Source: Coffea arabica (taxonomy: Eukaryota; Streptophyta; Magnoliopsida; Gentianales; Rubiaceae). From it: DNA of 64,000 nt. The notes under the pieces were generated by a model. It saw only the letters and a list, made by a program, of their open reading frames with translations. It was not told the origin of the DNA and searched no databases. Made by a program: the position numbers and the translations under genes. This document shows, in pieces, positions 24,501 to 36,663 of the stretch (the stretch's first letter is position 1; every line of letters starts with the position of its first letter). The stretch covers positions 28,645,557-28,709,556 of the forward strand of contig NC_092320.1 in assembly GCF_036785885.1 (NCBI RefSeq), in the 5' to 3' direction.

Positions 24501-26670
24501 CACTACTAGAAAAATAGCTTTTAATGACACTTATATTGTAACATATTTTCCTAAACATCATAATAGGGTGTTAACATGACAGTCAATCAGGAGTGCCATT
24601 AAAAATGTACCAAAAGTAGACAAAACTACATCATATCACCCTTAATTTTGAAAATTATGCTTTAGCGCATGATTATTTTCACCCAAAATTCTAATATTTC
24701 CTCCCTTTTCTTACTTACCACATTTCATCACTTCTCTCCTCACCCGCTGCATTTTCTCTCTCTCTCTCTGTACTATGACCTTTCCCTCCCTCTCTTGTTT
24801 CTCTCAATTTAGGGCAAATTTAACCAATTTTCTTGCCAATCTGCTAATATTTCAAGGAGGAAGCAACTAGGATTCATCCCACCGATGGAGGTACGATGAT
24901 TAAGATGTTTATTTAGTTTATTGAATATCAATGATTCAATTTTTTGTTAACATCAAGGTTGTTTTCTTTTTGATTTCTTGTATTTAAGAGATAATTTTAA
25001 CTTTAGGTCTACATATACATCTCTAATTTTGTCTAAAATAAGCAAAAAGGTAGATGGCATCAATAATTTAGGGTTGTCTTCTACTTAGCTATTTGAGTAT
25101 GCCATCAAAATGTCAGTTGATTGGATGTGTCATTGTTTTGATTCATTCTCATGTTTGGGATTTTTTCTTTTTGTTTTTAAGTAGACAATAAAAGTTTCTT
25201 GATGGTTGTACCGAAGTTTCTTGATGATTGGATGCCGTCGAAAGATTCCGAGTAAATGTTATAGCCTTCTTTAGCATCAGTTTGGTAGCATCCGTGACCC
25301 ACCACATGTTTGATAAATTGACTAAATGAGTTTTTCATTGCTTGCCAAATGGATTTGCTCTCTAGTTTACTCAATTCTTCCAAGCAGCATGCCCTTTAGT
25401 TTTTTGCCAAGGCTCTGCCTTCTTTTCTTGAAATAGAAACTAATCTTAAGTTGAATAGAGAACTGAAATACTGTAACATGGTTGAATGTGTCTTTATGTT
25501 TTCTTTTCGGATCTTTAGTTTGAACATGCATTTTCTGTCTGAGGTATTTAGCTATTTTTGTCTCAGACCATTGCCTGATGAAGCAGTAGCTTGGAAACTC
25601 TTGTCATGTGATATTATTGTTTGTTCATTAAGTATTTATGCATGATATATATTGAGTGAAGACAATATGTAAAGTTGTTTCTTGCCTTTTAAAAAGTTTG
25701 GACACTCTCATTGTCCCACTTCACTTAGGAAACCACTTTGTCTGTTTTTATTTAGATACTGATCAAAGATTTGGATATTACAGTTACAAGAATGAGGAAA
25801 AAAAGATGTTGCTTATAGAAAAGCATAAAGAAGCTTCTACTATTTGGTGTCAAGCTGATGCTTTCAGCGCTCACGTTACATTTATGTTAAATTAGAGAAT
25901 GACATTAGTAGGGCTAATCTTACATTTATGTTAGTGTTGTTCTAATTTCATTGGTGCTATTAGACCTACTTGTGGATGTGTTTGTACAACTAAAATATCT
26001 CATAAGTTTAATTTGACAAAATTAATAGGTGACAGAGACATTTTAGATGGTTGGGACAAAGTGCATTATACTATGAAATTTGTTCTATTCTTTTTTCCAA
26101 TTTCTCGTTGCACAAGGTACAAAGACAGTGATGAAGTTTACAACTTTTATAAATTCCAGTGGTTAGTTTAATTTCTAATGACTTAGTTTTCACTGGGTCT
26201 TTGTCTAGCAACGTTGTTCATTAGGGTCACCAGAATACTATTGACAGGAAATGGCAAAACTCTTGGTTCTAATATTTGTCTAGCTCTTCCCCTCTTGTTT
26301 TATCCTTGTTTCAATTACTATTAGTCTTTCTTTTTTTCCAATTGCTATTAAATGTTATGTAAGTCCAATGTAATAAATATATGTGCACTACACACTAGTG
26401 CACATTTAACTTCATAAATTGAAATCTTATAACAAGATATTGATGAAAATCATTATTCTAATTAACATGATTGACCAAAACCTTGTACTTGTATACAACA
26501 TATACTTGTAGCTCTAATTTTGGAATTGTTCATCATCGCTAAATGTCTAAATTTGTATTACTGAATTCTTTAATAAAACTTTACATAAATCCTCATGACT
26601 TGTGTTTGCTCTTCTAAGTTATTAGCTTATGTGCATAGTTATCTTTGTGACTTAAGGGTCAATCTGACAT
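24501..26670 (+). mobile_element. CACTA-type element remnant
   Basis: CACTACTAGAAAAATAGC at 24501 is a canonical CACTA (En/Spm) terminus, followed by subterminal TAATGACAC and TGCCATTAAA motifs. A similar motif in the same orientation, CTACTAGAAAAGTTACC, lies at 26677, so two left ends occur in tandem. I found no matching right end (TTTCTAGTAGTG) in the window. Open frames at 25177-25895 have no domain I can name. Confidence 0.5.
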
Positions 26671-26781
26671 TGCTTACTACTAGAAAAGTTACCTTTAATG
26701 ACATACCTAATCTAACATTTGGTTCTCTTTTAATCATGAGCCTACCTAAATATTTGTCATGAATATGCATTCACAGAAACT

Positions 26782-26988
26782 ATGTTTTATCTTGGTGACA
26801 CGTCTTTGGGATTGCATTGGTGTGAAATCCATGTGAATGTGTTTGTGGATAGTGATGAAGAGCTGATGAGGCCATACCATAATTTCTGCAAGATTGGAGA
26901 TGCAATTGGAGTGGTCATTACTTGGCCAATAAACTTGGTAATCTTTTCATCCTACCTTTATCATTATGAAAGAATTATGAAAGAATGA
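26782..26988 (+). pseudogene. Plant CACTA (Ptta/En/Spm) transposase C-terminal fragment
   Basis: This 68-codon frame contains GLHWCEIHVNVFVDSDEEL, then RPYHNF, then IGDAIGVVITWP. This matches the C-terminal pattern of plant Ptta/En/Spm transposases: a conserved valine-rich strand, an LxRPY motif, then an IGDAxGxxIxWP motif. It lies about 100 bp after the second CACTA-like terminus and just before the copia remnant. Only this tail survives, so it is a fragment and not functional. The family assignment is from motif recall, not from a search. Confidence 0.45.
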
Positions 26989-26989
26989 G

Positions 26990-28126
26990 AATCATGAAAA
27001 TTTCGGTTGAGCGTAAAAATGATTGGGCGAGAAGTCAAAGATGCGATTCCATTAGCATCGAATTTGTTGGCATAATAAAAGATCTTTGGACATGTAGTCC
27101 AAAATACCTAAAGGGTGTCAAGCCATTCGAATATAAATATTCATTGATAATTTTAATTGAAACTTTTGAAGAGCTCCAAAAAGTTGTCGAATATTTGAAA
27201 AAAGAATTTGAGATCAAAAATTTTGGAAAGACTAGATTTTGCCTTGGTTTGTAAATTGAACATTTGAAAGGTGGAATTTTTGTCCATTAAATTATTTATA
27301 CCCAGAAGGTATTAAAGCGATAAGGCATATATATTAAGTACTTCAATGGTCGTCAGATCACTAGATCCTAATAAGAATCCTTTTGGACTGCAAGAGGAAG
27401 ATGAAAAGATACTTGATCCTGAAGTACCATATCTCAGCCTAGTTGATGCACTAGTATGTCTTGTTAATTATACAAGAGCTGATATATCATTTATGGTGAA
27501 TTTATTAGCAAGGTTCCTTGCCTACAAGACGACATTAGAATGGTATTAAACATATTTTTCGCTATCTCCAAGGGACAATTGATCTTGGTTTATTATATTC
27601 AAGTAAATCTAAGCCTGAATTGGTTGGTTATGCTGATGCTGGGTATTTATTTGACTCATATAAAGCAAGATCTCAGACTGGTTATCTATTTATATATGGC
27701 GGTACAATTGTTTCTTGGCGATCTACAAAGCAGCCATTAGCCGCTACTTCATCGAATTATGCTGAAATAATAGCAATTCATTAGGCCAGTCGAGAATGTG
27801 TTTGGTTAAGATCAATGACCCACTACATTTGGAAGAGTTGTGAGTTATCCTCTGAGAAAGGAAATCCTCCAACTGTATTATATGAAGATAATGCAGCTTG
27901 TATAGCTCAATTGAAAGGAGGATATATTAAAGGAGATAGAATGAAATATATTTCACCAAAATTCTTCTTTACTCATGATTTGCAAAGGAATGGTGAAATT
28001 GATGTGCAACAAATCCCATCAGATAATAATTTCGCATATTTATTTACCAAGGCATTGCCAATTGCAACATTTAAGAAATTGGTGAAGAATATTGGAATGC
28101 GTCAGTTAAAAGATCTCAAATGATAT
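26990..28126 (+). pseudogene. Ty1/copia pol remnant (RT end plus RNase H)
   Basis: The conserved copia segments appear in order but in shifting frames. GVKPFEYKY (about 27115-27141) belongs to the N-terminal part of reverse transcriptase. It is followed almost at once by FEELQKVVEYLKKEFEIKNF and the FCLGL motif, which come after the YVDD box, so the catalytic core is deleted. Downstream come the VPYLSLVDALVCLVNY segment (27346-27549) and the RNase H region, with ILYEDNAACIAQL-like text, KYISPKFFFTHDLQ, and the typical end LFTKALP...GMRQLKDLK (27815-28123). Several frameshifts separate these pieces. It cannot encode an active polymerase. The 3' LTR follows directly. Confidence 0.85.
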
Positions 28127-28253
28127 TTGTATTAGGGGTAGAAATTAATACATAAGAATAGTGTACTCTTTTTCCTTCACTAAAGTTTCTGTCCCATTGG
28201 ATTTTTCCCTAATAAGGTTTTAACGAGATATATTCTTTGTATAATGGACATCC

Positions 28254-28262
28254 AAGGGGGAG
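28254..28262 (+). promoter_or_regulatory. Copia polypurine tract
   Basis: AAGGGGGAG immediately precedes the LTR start TGTTATGAAAC, which is where plus-strand DNA synthesis is primed in LTR retrotransposons. Confidence 0.8.
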
Positions 28263-28613
28263 TGTTATGAAACAACTAAAGATGTGGATATCCATTGTTA
28301 TTGCCAAGAAGGTTGATTCATAATTATCTATCAGATTCATTGGTACATTGAATGAAGGAGATACATTGGATGAATCTTTTTAGTTCATTTATGGAACTAT
28401 TCAATTGATGTACTTGAAGTACTAAATTCATGAATGAGTGTTTAATAGGATTCATGTATCTTTAATCTTATATTACCTAAATATAGATGCGTCCTAGCCT
28501 CTCTTTGTAACACATGAACACCTTTCATCAGTTGAAATAGCAAGAATATTTCCCAATTCTCTCTCTACTTCTTATTCTACTATTTCAATCCTTGTTTTAT
28601 TAGTTTCACAACA
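28263..28613 (+). repeat. Copia 3' LTR
   Basis: 351 bp that begin TGTTATGAAAC and end GTTTCACAACA, an 11-base terminal inverted repeat with one mismatch and TG...CA ends. It lies after the polypurine tract and about 140 bp after the pol stop codon. No 5' LTR copy was found upstream, so the element is truncated at its 5' side. Confidence 0.85.
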
Positions 28614-30064
28614 AAAAGAACATTTTTGTTAGTTAATTATGATATGAAGTATTACATATGAAATTATTAGACAATGTAGCAGAATGAAGGTATCCTAGAG
28701 TTAAGTGTTGTTATTTGTATGGATAATTGGGGATGTCTGTTGTAAGGTTATTACACGAGTGCCAAGTTTGGTTCTGTTGTATTGCACTTGTTTATTTGTA
28801 TATATTTAAGTGACAAGTAAGTAGTGCTTCTTGTTGGTTGGCACATGAGTGTAGTTTTGGACTGACAAAAGTGTATTTTGGTGAGTTGATCTTGAAGCAT
28901 AAGAAAAGAAAAGGTAGTTCAATGCCAGTGCTATTTCATGATTTTGTTGGTGATGAAACTAGCTTATATATCTATTAATCAGTTGAATGATAATGTTCAT
29001 GAATGAGTTCTTAACGTTGTGATTGTGGAAAAAAGTTTGATTCGTAATACTCATTACGTTGATAGGTTTTATTTGCTGATTATTTTGTAAGGAATCTTTT
29101 ATTTGTTTGTTAAATGTATTTTTTTATTATTTTTGTTCAAAAAAATTTATTGTTGTGTATTTTGTTGGGTGATCAGATTCAAATAATTATTTATACGTAT
29201 GATGCAAATGTTTTAGATGAAGTTCTTTAACTTTATTCAACTTTTTATATTGGTAATGAGGTTGTTTGATGCTTGCTAGATAACCAAATGCTGATTGAAA
29301 TGGTTTCGTTTGAATTGATCTTAATGCAACTTAGTTTTAGTCAACTTGTTGAACCTACATTTGGGTTGCCTTTTCATAATATTTATTACTTTATTGTATT
29401 TGAAGACCTGTAATCGCTATTGAATTCTCTTTACTTGAGCACAAGTATTGCTATTTCTATTCTTTGCAATTATAGAGAATTTGCAATTATATGGCAGCAT
29501 GATTTTTCTAACACTTAATGAATCAAGAGTATGTAATTAATAATTTGTTTTGCTAGAGTTGGTCAACATTATATTTAGTGAAATAGCTTGGTCATGGGCA
29601 TATGAACTCTACCTAGACAGATGATATCATGAAAATCTACAAAATCAAATGGGTCTTGATAAATATGCAGTTAGAGAAATCTATCTGCATGCAAATAGCA
29701 TATATGAAATCAGATTGAGAACCCAATTGGTTTATGAAAATGCCGATTGATTCAGGAAAATGAAAATTGTTCACAACATTTATGGTTCAAGGGATCTGGA
29801 AAACTAGTTTCAAGGAAGACGCAGTGAAGATTAAAAAATACTTGTCGTAAAAGAAAGATTTGAACAGTTAGATTAAGTTGTGTCTTTCAAGTTTAAATTT
29901 GCTTTGTTCTTAAAAAAGCAAACTTTTCCTGACATTACTGCATCTCTTTATTGATGATTTTTCACAACTCAATTATTTTGCTTATGATACGGTGGTACTG
30001 ATGAAAAATCAATATTTATTTTGCTATTAATCATTATTAATTTTTGGTTCTGTCTAATGGGTAT
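28614..30064. other. AT-rich non-coding stretch
   Basis: No gene or element recognised between the copia LTR and the gypsy 5' LTR. Confidence 0.45.
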
Positions 30065-30493
30065 TGTGGAGGAGCCAATCCGCTGTGGACACATGTCAGT
30101 TCGGACGAATCTGCTTGGCAGCGCCAAGCTGCCAGTTCAGACCTCAGCCAAAGGCCTCCTGGGATTCGAGTAGGCCCATTAGGGCCAGAGGTAGAGAGGC
30201 AGAATCCAAATAGGATTCCATCTCTCGCAACCTAGTAGGGCTCCGTTAGGACTCTCCCTCCGGACCATCTCACTGGTTTCTATAAATAAGGAGCGAAGGG
30301 ACCAGGAAAGGTACGCATTCATACATCTATAGCACTATACGACACAGTCACTTCCTATCACTTCTCGAAAACTCTATCTAACTTGACCACTGGAGTAACA
30401 ACGGGGAGCTAATCCCGCTGTTCATCCCTTTACAGGACAGTTCGGAACTTGTCTTGGCGCTCAGTTTCGATCGCGCTCTCAGCATCTGCATCA
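30065..30493 (+). repeat. Tat/Retand-type 5' LTR
   Basis: Begins TGTGGAGGAGCC and ends GCATCTGCATCA. A TATA box, TATAAATA, is at 30281-30288 and marks the likely start of the genomic transcript about 30 bases further on. It is 14 bases shorter than the 3' LTR because of one indel near 30170. Confidence 0.9.
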
Positions 30494-30495
30494 TT

Positions 30496-30513
30496 TGGCG
30501 CCGTCTGTGGGAA
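30496..30513 (+). promoter_or_regulatory. Primer-binding site
   Basis: TGGCGCCGTCTGTGGGAA lies two bases after the 5' LTR. It starts with TGG, complementary to a tRNA CCA end. I did not assign the tRNA species. Confidence 0.85.
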
Positions 30514-30637
30514 CTCGATTCTTTATTTGCGAAACATACTGAGGACATGATCTCAGAAGAATGCTGAGGAATCCAAAAAGAACGAGCGAAACGATCCCTA
30601 AAATCCCCACCAGGGACCAACTAATGGTAAGGAGGGG

Positions 30638-31620
30638 ATGGAGCTCTCGCAAATCCTGCTCGAACAATTGGTACAAGTAGTGGCAGAGAATCTGCCTGCC
30701 TTCGAGCTGATCATGAACTACTTAAAGGACCAAACTAGAGACCGTCACAACCAGGAGCCCAAAGCCCAGAAAGAGGGTGGAATAGAACTGCCAGAGTCCG
30801 GGGCAAAGAGCTCTCGCCCCCGACGAAAACGAGTACGAAAGGGTTCTACTCATGACTAGATGGACATCCTGGAGCCTTCTCATAAGAACTCCTGAATAGA
30901 TCACTTTGAGTCATTTCAGGGGATCTCTAAAAGGGAGAACTCTCTGAAGAGAGAAAAGTATCCTATAAAGGATGAACTGGACCTACTGTTAGACCCAGAG
31001 GAGGACAGGTATTCTTCCTCTCCTTTCGTAGCAGACAGGGAGAACTACCTTTGCCAGCCAAGTTTAAGATACCAAGTATGAAACCCTATGATGCAACCAC
31101 AGATCTGGAAGATCATCTGTTTGCATTTTTGACCCACATGCAACTACAAACGGTCGTTGATGCAATTAGGTGTAAAGCTTTCCCTATGTTCTTGAAAGGA
31201 AGGGCGCGTCGATGGTTTCAGGGGCTATCCCCCCGATCGATTCGATCCTTTCGACAGTTCGCGTGCCTGTTTGCATTGCAATTTGTTTCGTCCTGTGCTT
31301 TCACCAAAAACACGACTCATCTAATGGCAATTCAGCAAAAGCCAGAGGAGTCGCTGTGAGAATACATGGTGTGGTTTAATAAAAAGTCTCTTCAGGTCCA
31401 AGATCGGGACGATAAGGTGGTTATGGCTGCCTTCATTAATGGATTGCGTGTGCAGAAATTATATACGAAATTTGTTGAAAAGCCTCCCAAATTTGTTCGG
31501 GAAATGTTGGATCGAGCTTATGCAAGGGCTAATGCTAACGAGGCTAACCGCCTGAAGAGCGAGTTGGAGAGATAGAGGGATGAAAGGAGGAAAAAGAACA
31601 TGGACTCGGTGGATGCGCGA
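30638..31620 (+). pseudogene. Tat-type gag, broken
   Basis: An N-terminal frame (30638-30859) ends in a basic RPRRKRVRKGS stretch. The capsid-like retrotransposon gag domain follows at 31051-31575, with KFKIPSMKPYDATTDLEDH, CKAFPMFLKGRARRWFQGL, QQKPEESL and REMLDRAYARANANEANRL segments in the expected order. A stop splits the domain at 31357-31359 (TGA where related proteins have Arg, so CGA to TGA). Another lies at 31573-31575 (TAG, consistent with CAG to TAG). No zinc knuckle is readable downstream. Gag normally forms the particle that packages the RNA; this copy is dead. Confidence 0.85.
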
Positions 31621-32194
31621 GGTGGCTAATCGAGAAGGAACGCATTTGACCGATTATCAAAGGACAGAGCCCCTGAAAGAGAAAGGGGATGAACTCCTCT
31701 CACGGCATTAAGGGCTCAAGTTCTTACTGTTATGGAGCAAGAAGGCCTCTCGCAATCTCCCAGGAAGTTAGTTGATAGTAAGAATAAAGGAACCAGAATT
31801 TGAACTGTGTATACCACAGGGACGTAGGGCACGATACGGAGGAATGTCGAGATCTCAAAAAAGATATTGAAGAACTGATCAAGTGAGGACACTTGAGACA
31901 GTTCATCATTAAAGGGATGAACTGAACAGAGGCAAAGAGAATATAAGTGAGGAGATAGGAACTATTCACAGGACAGATTCCGAGGTAATCGGGACCGAAC
32001 TCCTAAACCGGAGGCGCAGAACTTAGTAAGGGTGATTAATACCATTGCGGGAGAACCTGTTGGGGGGGGGACAGCCACGCGGCTCGGTAAAACAGTCGTC
32101 CCCCTCCCAGTGGAGATAATCCGAGTAAGCGGTTGAAGGTGTACGAAAAAATAATATACGGACTAGAAAATGCAATTCCCTTACCTCCAATAAT

Positions 32195-33697
32195 CACAAG
32201 GCCATTGTGATAGAGGTCATAACATGCAATTACATGGTGAGAAAGGTATACATAGACAATGGGAGCGCCATTGATGTATTATACTATAAGACCTTCAAGG
32301 AATTGCAATTAGAAGACAAGCAGCTCATCCCAGTCCGAACTCTCTTGATTGGCTTCGCAGGCCCACCAATCAAACCTGAGGGAATGATAACTCTCATGGT
32401 CACGGTAGGGGTGCCGTTGAGGTGTTGAACTGTCTTAATAAATTTCGTGGTGGTCAAAGAGCCATCATCGTACAATATGATCATGGGGCGGCCTACCTTG
32501 AACGCACTCCAAGCTGTCTGCTCAATTATGCACTTTAGCATGAAATTTTCCATGCCCAAGGGAGTAGCTGAGGTGCTAGGGGATCCGGAGGTGGTTTGGA
32601 CCTACTACATCGTAACTCTCAAGGATAAGGAAAAGTTGGTAACTCAAATGACTTGTTTAGAGCCCTGGGAACCAGTCGGGAAGAAGGAAAGACTGGAGAC
32701 GGATGAAGGGCTACTCGAAATCCCGATTAACAAAGAGCGGCTGGATCGGGTGATACGAGTCAGCTCATACCTGTGGGAACTGACCAGAAAGGCGTTGGAA
32801 TCTCTGCTGGTAGAGTATGTCGAGATCTTCGCAAGGAGTGCAGATGATATGCCCGGGATTCCATCCGAACTGGCAGTTCACAAGTTGCATGTGGACCCTA
32901 ATGTCCGGCTAGTGAAGCAGAAAAAGAGGAGCTTCGTGCTTGAACGAAATGAGGTCATTAAGGAAGAGGTGGACAAACTGTTGGAGACTAGAATCGTGAA
33001 AGAGGTCTACTATCCGACTTGGCTTGCCAACTCGGCATTGGTCAAGAAGGATGACAAGGCCTGGAGAATTGTGTAGATTTCACCGACCTGAATAAGACCT
33101 ATCCAAAGGACTGCTACCTTTTGTCCCGAATAGACTTATTCGTGGACTCAACTATGGGATATGAAGTCTTCTGCTTTTGGATGCCTTCAAAGGGCACCAC
33201 CAAATAGCCATGGCGGAGGAGGATCAGGAGAAGGGTTCATTCATCACCGAATATAGCACTTATTGCTACACCACCATGCCTTTCGGACTAAAGAATATGG
33301 GAGCAACGTATCAAAGAATGGTTAACAGGCTATTCAAAAATCAGATAGGTCATAATATGGAGGTCTACGTCGATGATATGCTGATCAATAGTAGGACTCA
33401 AGAGCAGTTCATCCCAGACCTTAGGGAAATTTTTTATATTCTCCGAAGGTCGCGGATGAGGTTGAACCCCAAGAAGTCGGGCAAATTCCTAGGATACATG
33501 ATATCCAAAGACGGAATAAGAGCCAACTCTAATAAGGTAAAAGGCATTATGGATATGGCACCGTCTAGAAACATCAAGGAAGTGTAACGACTAGTCGGTA
33601 GGATGGTAGTTTTGAACAGGTTCCTGTCAAAATCGGTAGCTCGGGGTTCCCCTTTCTTCAGAGCTTGAAAAGAGGCTCCCAATTTGAGTGGACCTCG
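32195..33697 (+). pseudogene. Tat-type protease and reverse transcriptase, 5' part
   Basis: Protease: the active-site stretch YIDNGSAIDVLYYKTFKEL occurs near 32254-32310; the usual Asp-Ser/Thr-Gly is replaced here by Asp-Asn-Gly. The RT linker and fingers follow at 32447-33076. The palm follows at 33177-33587, with FKGHHQIAMAEEDQEKGSF, TMPFGLKNMGATYQR and the catalytic YVDDM box near 33366-33380. A frameshift lies near 33070, just before the conserved DFTDLN segment. A stop at 33585-33587 (TAA) fits CAA to TAA. The sequence then continues for 110 bases to the solo LTR insertion at 33698. Confidence 0.85.
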
Positions 33698-36658
33698 TGC
33701 AAGGACCCGAAAATTATTTTAAATTTTCCCCTGTTTTTGAAAAATTAATTTATATTTCCTTTTAGTTTACTTTACTTGCTTATTTGCTAGCCTTAATTTG
33801 ATGGTGATTTTAAAGGTTAACTCAAGATTTTTCTCTTTTCCCTTATAATTTTGATGCATGTTAAGTTTCGTAAAATATTATGGTAGTTTGATCGACTAGT
33901 GAGATGTGTGCGTTATATGTGGTGGATGAGAACAAGCGTGGTACTAGAGGGAGTATGTGATTAGAAATGTTAAGAGTGTATTAGAGAAACCCTAGATATT
34001 TTGGAGATTAGATATAAATCAAGAGAGATAAAGAGATAGGAAGGAAACCATAAGCTGTCACTTGTCAACCATCAAGCCAATCTTTGACCAAGACTTTCCC
34101 TTAGTCTTTATCTTGAAATTTCACAACACAAGCCTTTCATTTTCTCTTGTGAAGGCCGAAATTGAGAGAGCGAGAAGAGAGAAAAACTTCCAAATTTTCA
34201 TCTTGATTTCCTTGTTTGATTTGTGAAGAATCCAAAGACCAACCTTAATCCACTCCGATAAACCTTGAGTTAAGTTTGGAGGTGAGCCTTTGGTGGAGTT
34301 ATTTGAGGAAGAAACTCTTGAGTTGCTTGCCACTTTGGGGTTTTGAGGTAAAATTCCTAGATAACATCTCTTTTTACTTGTTTCTTGAGATTTATGCAAG
34401 ATATTTTATGATTGAAATTCAAGGAAGCATGTTTATGGTAATTTCATGGTTTTGCTAGGGTTTGATGAAGTTGTTGCTAGGGTGGAGTTAATTTCTAGTT
34501 TCATTTTTCATTTTTTAGCTTTGAGATGAATTTCCAGTTTTGATAAGAGATTCTCTAGCTTTGATATGAAATTTTAAGTTTTGATATGTGAATTTTAGTC
34601 TGTGTGCAATTTGTAGCTTGAAGAGGTAAAATTTCCAGCCTTGATGTAGTTATTTGAAACTTTGTATATATGTGGAGTTGTGATGGATTTCTTGTCAAGA
34701 ACATATGTTATAAGCCTCATGACATGTTAGTTATAAGATATAGTGCATTTACCATGGAATTTAAGTAAGAAAGTTGGAAGTTTTGTTGGGATTTTGCTGG
34801 AAAATTTCTGTTATGGCTGGCTGAGAGGGAGAGAGGGAATTCTATCTTTCTTTTCAAAAATTTTGTGGTGATTTTGATATACTCTTGTTCAAGACATTTG
34901 TTAAAACATTGTTCTTCATATGTATGTTGATTTTGAGCCAAAACAAAGAGGTTTAAGGAGGGTAAAACCTAGTTTCCAAACTAATTGCTTGCTGGAAAAA
35001 TTTCGCAGGAAGCCCTGTGCAGCTTTGGAAAATTGACTATAACTTCGTATAGGAAAGTTGGAATTGAGTTTCGTTTGTTGTGTTTGAAACTAGACTCATA
35101 GAGCTTTCAACGGTATAAAATTCAGGGTTTGGTTCAACTCCTATAAATACCAGTAAATTTACAAAGTTTCTTGAAAAACCATAACTATTTTGTTTTGCAC
35201 ATGAGACAGCAGTGATTTTGAACTGAACATTTGACTAACATATGAGTTGAGTTTCATGAAGATGTCTTCTAAAGTCTATTAGTTCTTCGTGTCTATTTTC
35301 TAATGGTGTAAGTTTTACGATTTTTCGACCTATAGAACTCAAGTTATACTTTTTCAAAAAAATGTCGCCAAAACTGGAAATTTTGCCAAATGAATTGAGT
35401 GGAACTTGAAAAACTTTGAGAAAACTTTTCTAGGTTTAAACTTTAATTGGTGTGATTTTGGATGGTTTTGTGGCTTTAAACAAGTGTACTTCATAGCCCT
35501 AGAATGCACTTAGACATTCTTCGATTGGCTTTCAAGTTTTTGTTGGAGTTTTGAGTTTTGATGGGCCGATTTTAGATAGGCGTATGGCTTATGATTAAGG
35601 CTAAAGTGAGCACCTTATTAACCTAAGTTTTGAATGATCAGACCATGACATCTTGTTTTGATTACTTTTAGGGTTTAACGATGGGAACAAGCATGACCCG
35701 GAGTCGAACGTTTAGCTTTGGTCTACTTTAAAAGATGAGTGTTCCTTGCATGTGTATGTTTTAAATGACTATGTGAAATGTTGTGAGTATTGCTAGAATA
35801 TTAAATACTTTTCAATGATTGCTAAATGGATTTTCGATGGGCGAGTGTGTACTTTATCGCACTCGACCCAAGCAAAAGTGAATTTTCAATGATTGAATGC
35901 TACTTGTGCATGAATGTAAGCCTTTTGGCTAAATTGGGCCCTTGCCCTTCGTTGCAAGTCGACTCGAGCTCGAAGCAGACTCGGTCGGGCGGCTGGTGAC
36001 TCTAGGACAATGTTTGGTATACTCGAGTATTACCATGAAATCTGGTGGAGAATTGGCCAGTGAATTCAATGCAATGATATCAATGAATGAATGACAAGAA
36101 CATTAAAGGAGTTTTCACTTTCAAATGTTTTCTAATGTTGGAGGGATAAGGAAAATGATTGGCAAATGACTTGAATGAATGACTTTAATGAATGGCTCCA
36201 AGTGAACACGTATCTATCCAATGATTGAATATTTATTTCTTGAATGACTGGATATTACTGTGTAAAGTATGCAAATTGTTAAATGTAATGTTTCCATGGT
36301 TCCCCTACCTGATTGCTTGTTTAGGAACCTTACTGGACTTTTAGCTCAATCTTTTAGTTTTGTTTTCCTTACAGGGGTGGAGGTTGGAGCAAGTAGCCAT
36401 GAACTAGTGTATATAATCTCTCGTACTTGTACTTTTGTAGATAGGTTATATTTGGAATCTTTAGAAATGTAGTAATCCTATGTTTTACTCTTGGATTGTA
36501 AATTAAGTTTGAATTGTTGGTTGAAAATGGAACTTTTATGTTAATTTCGAGACTTGAATGGCTATTTCAAGAACGTTAGTGAGTGAGTCCTGGCGAGAGT
36601 TGGGTAGGCGGTCCGCCAAACTCTTGGGTACGCCCTAGGGGAAGGTGGGGTCGTCACA
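33698..36658. mobile_element. 2961-bp solo LTR inside gypsy pol
   Basis: The insertion starts TGCAAGGACCCG and ends GGGGTCGTCACA, so it has TG...CA ends and related termini (TGTGACGACCCC when the end is read in complement). It is flanked by perfect CCTCG duplications at 33693-33697 and 36659-36663. The host pol reading frame is continuous across the two flanks when the insert is ignored. There is no internal region, PBS, PPT or pol, so it is a solo LTR left by recombination between two LTRs. A degenerate relative is at 23030-24500. LTRs of this size are typical of large Ty3/gypsy elements; orientation is not certain. Confidence 0.9.
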
Positions 36659-36663
36659 CCTCG

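Noticed and set aside
34121..34941. Short ORFs inside the solo LTR at 33698-36658
   Set aside because: LTR sequence with no protein domains; frames differ from the related copy at 23030-24500.
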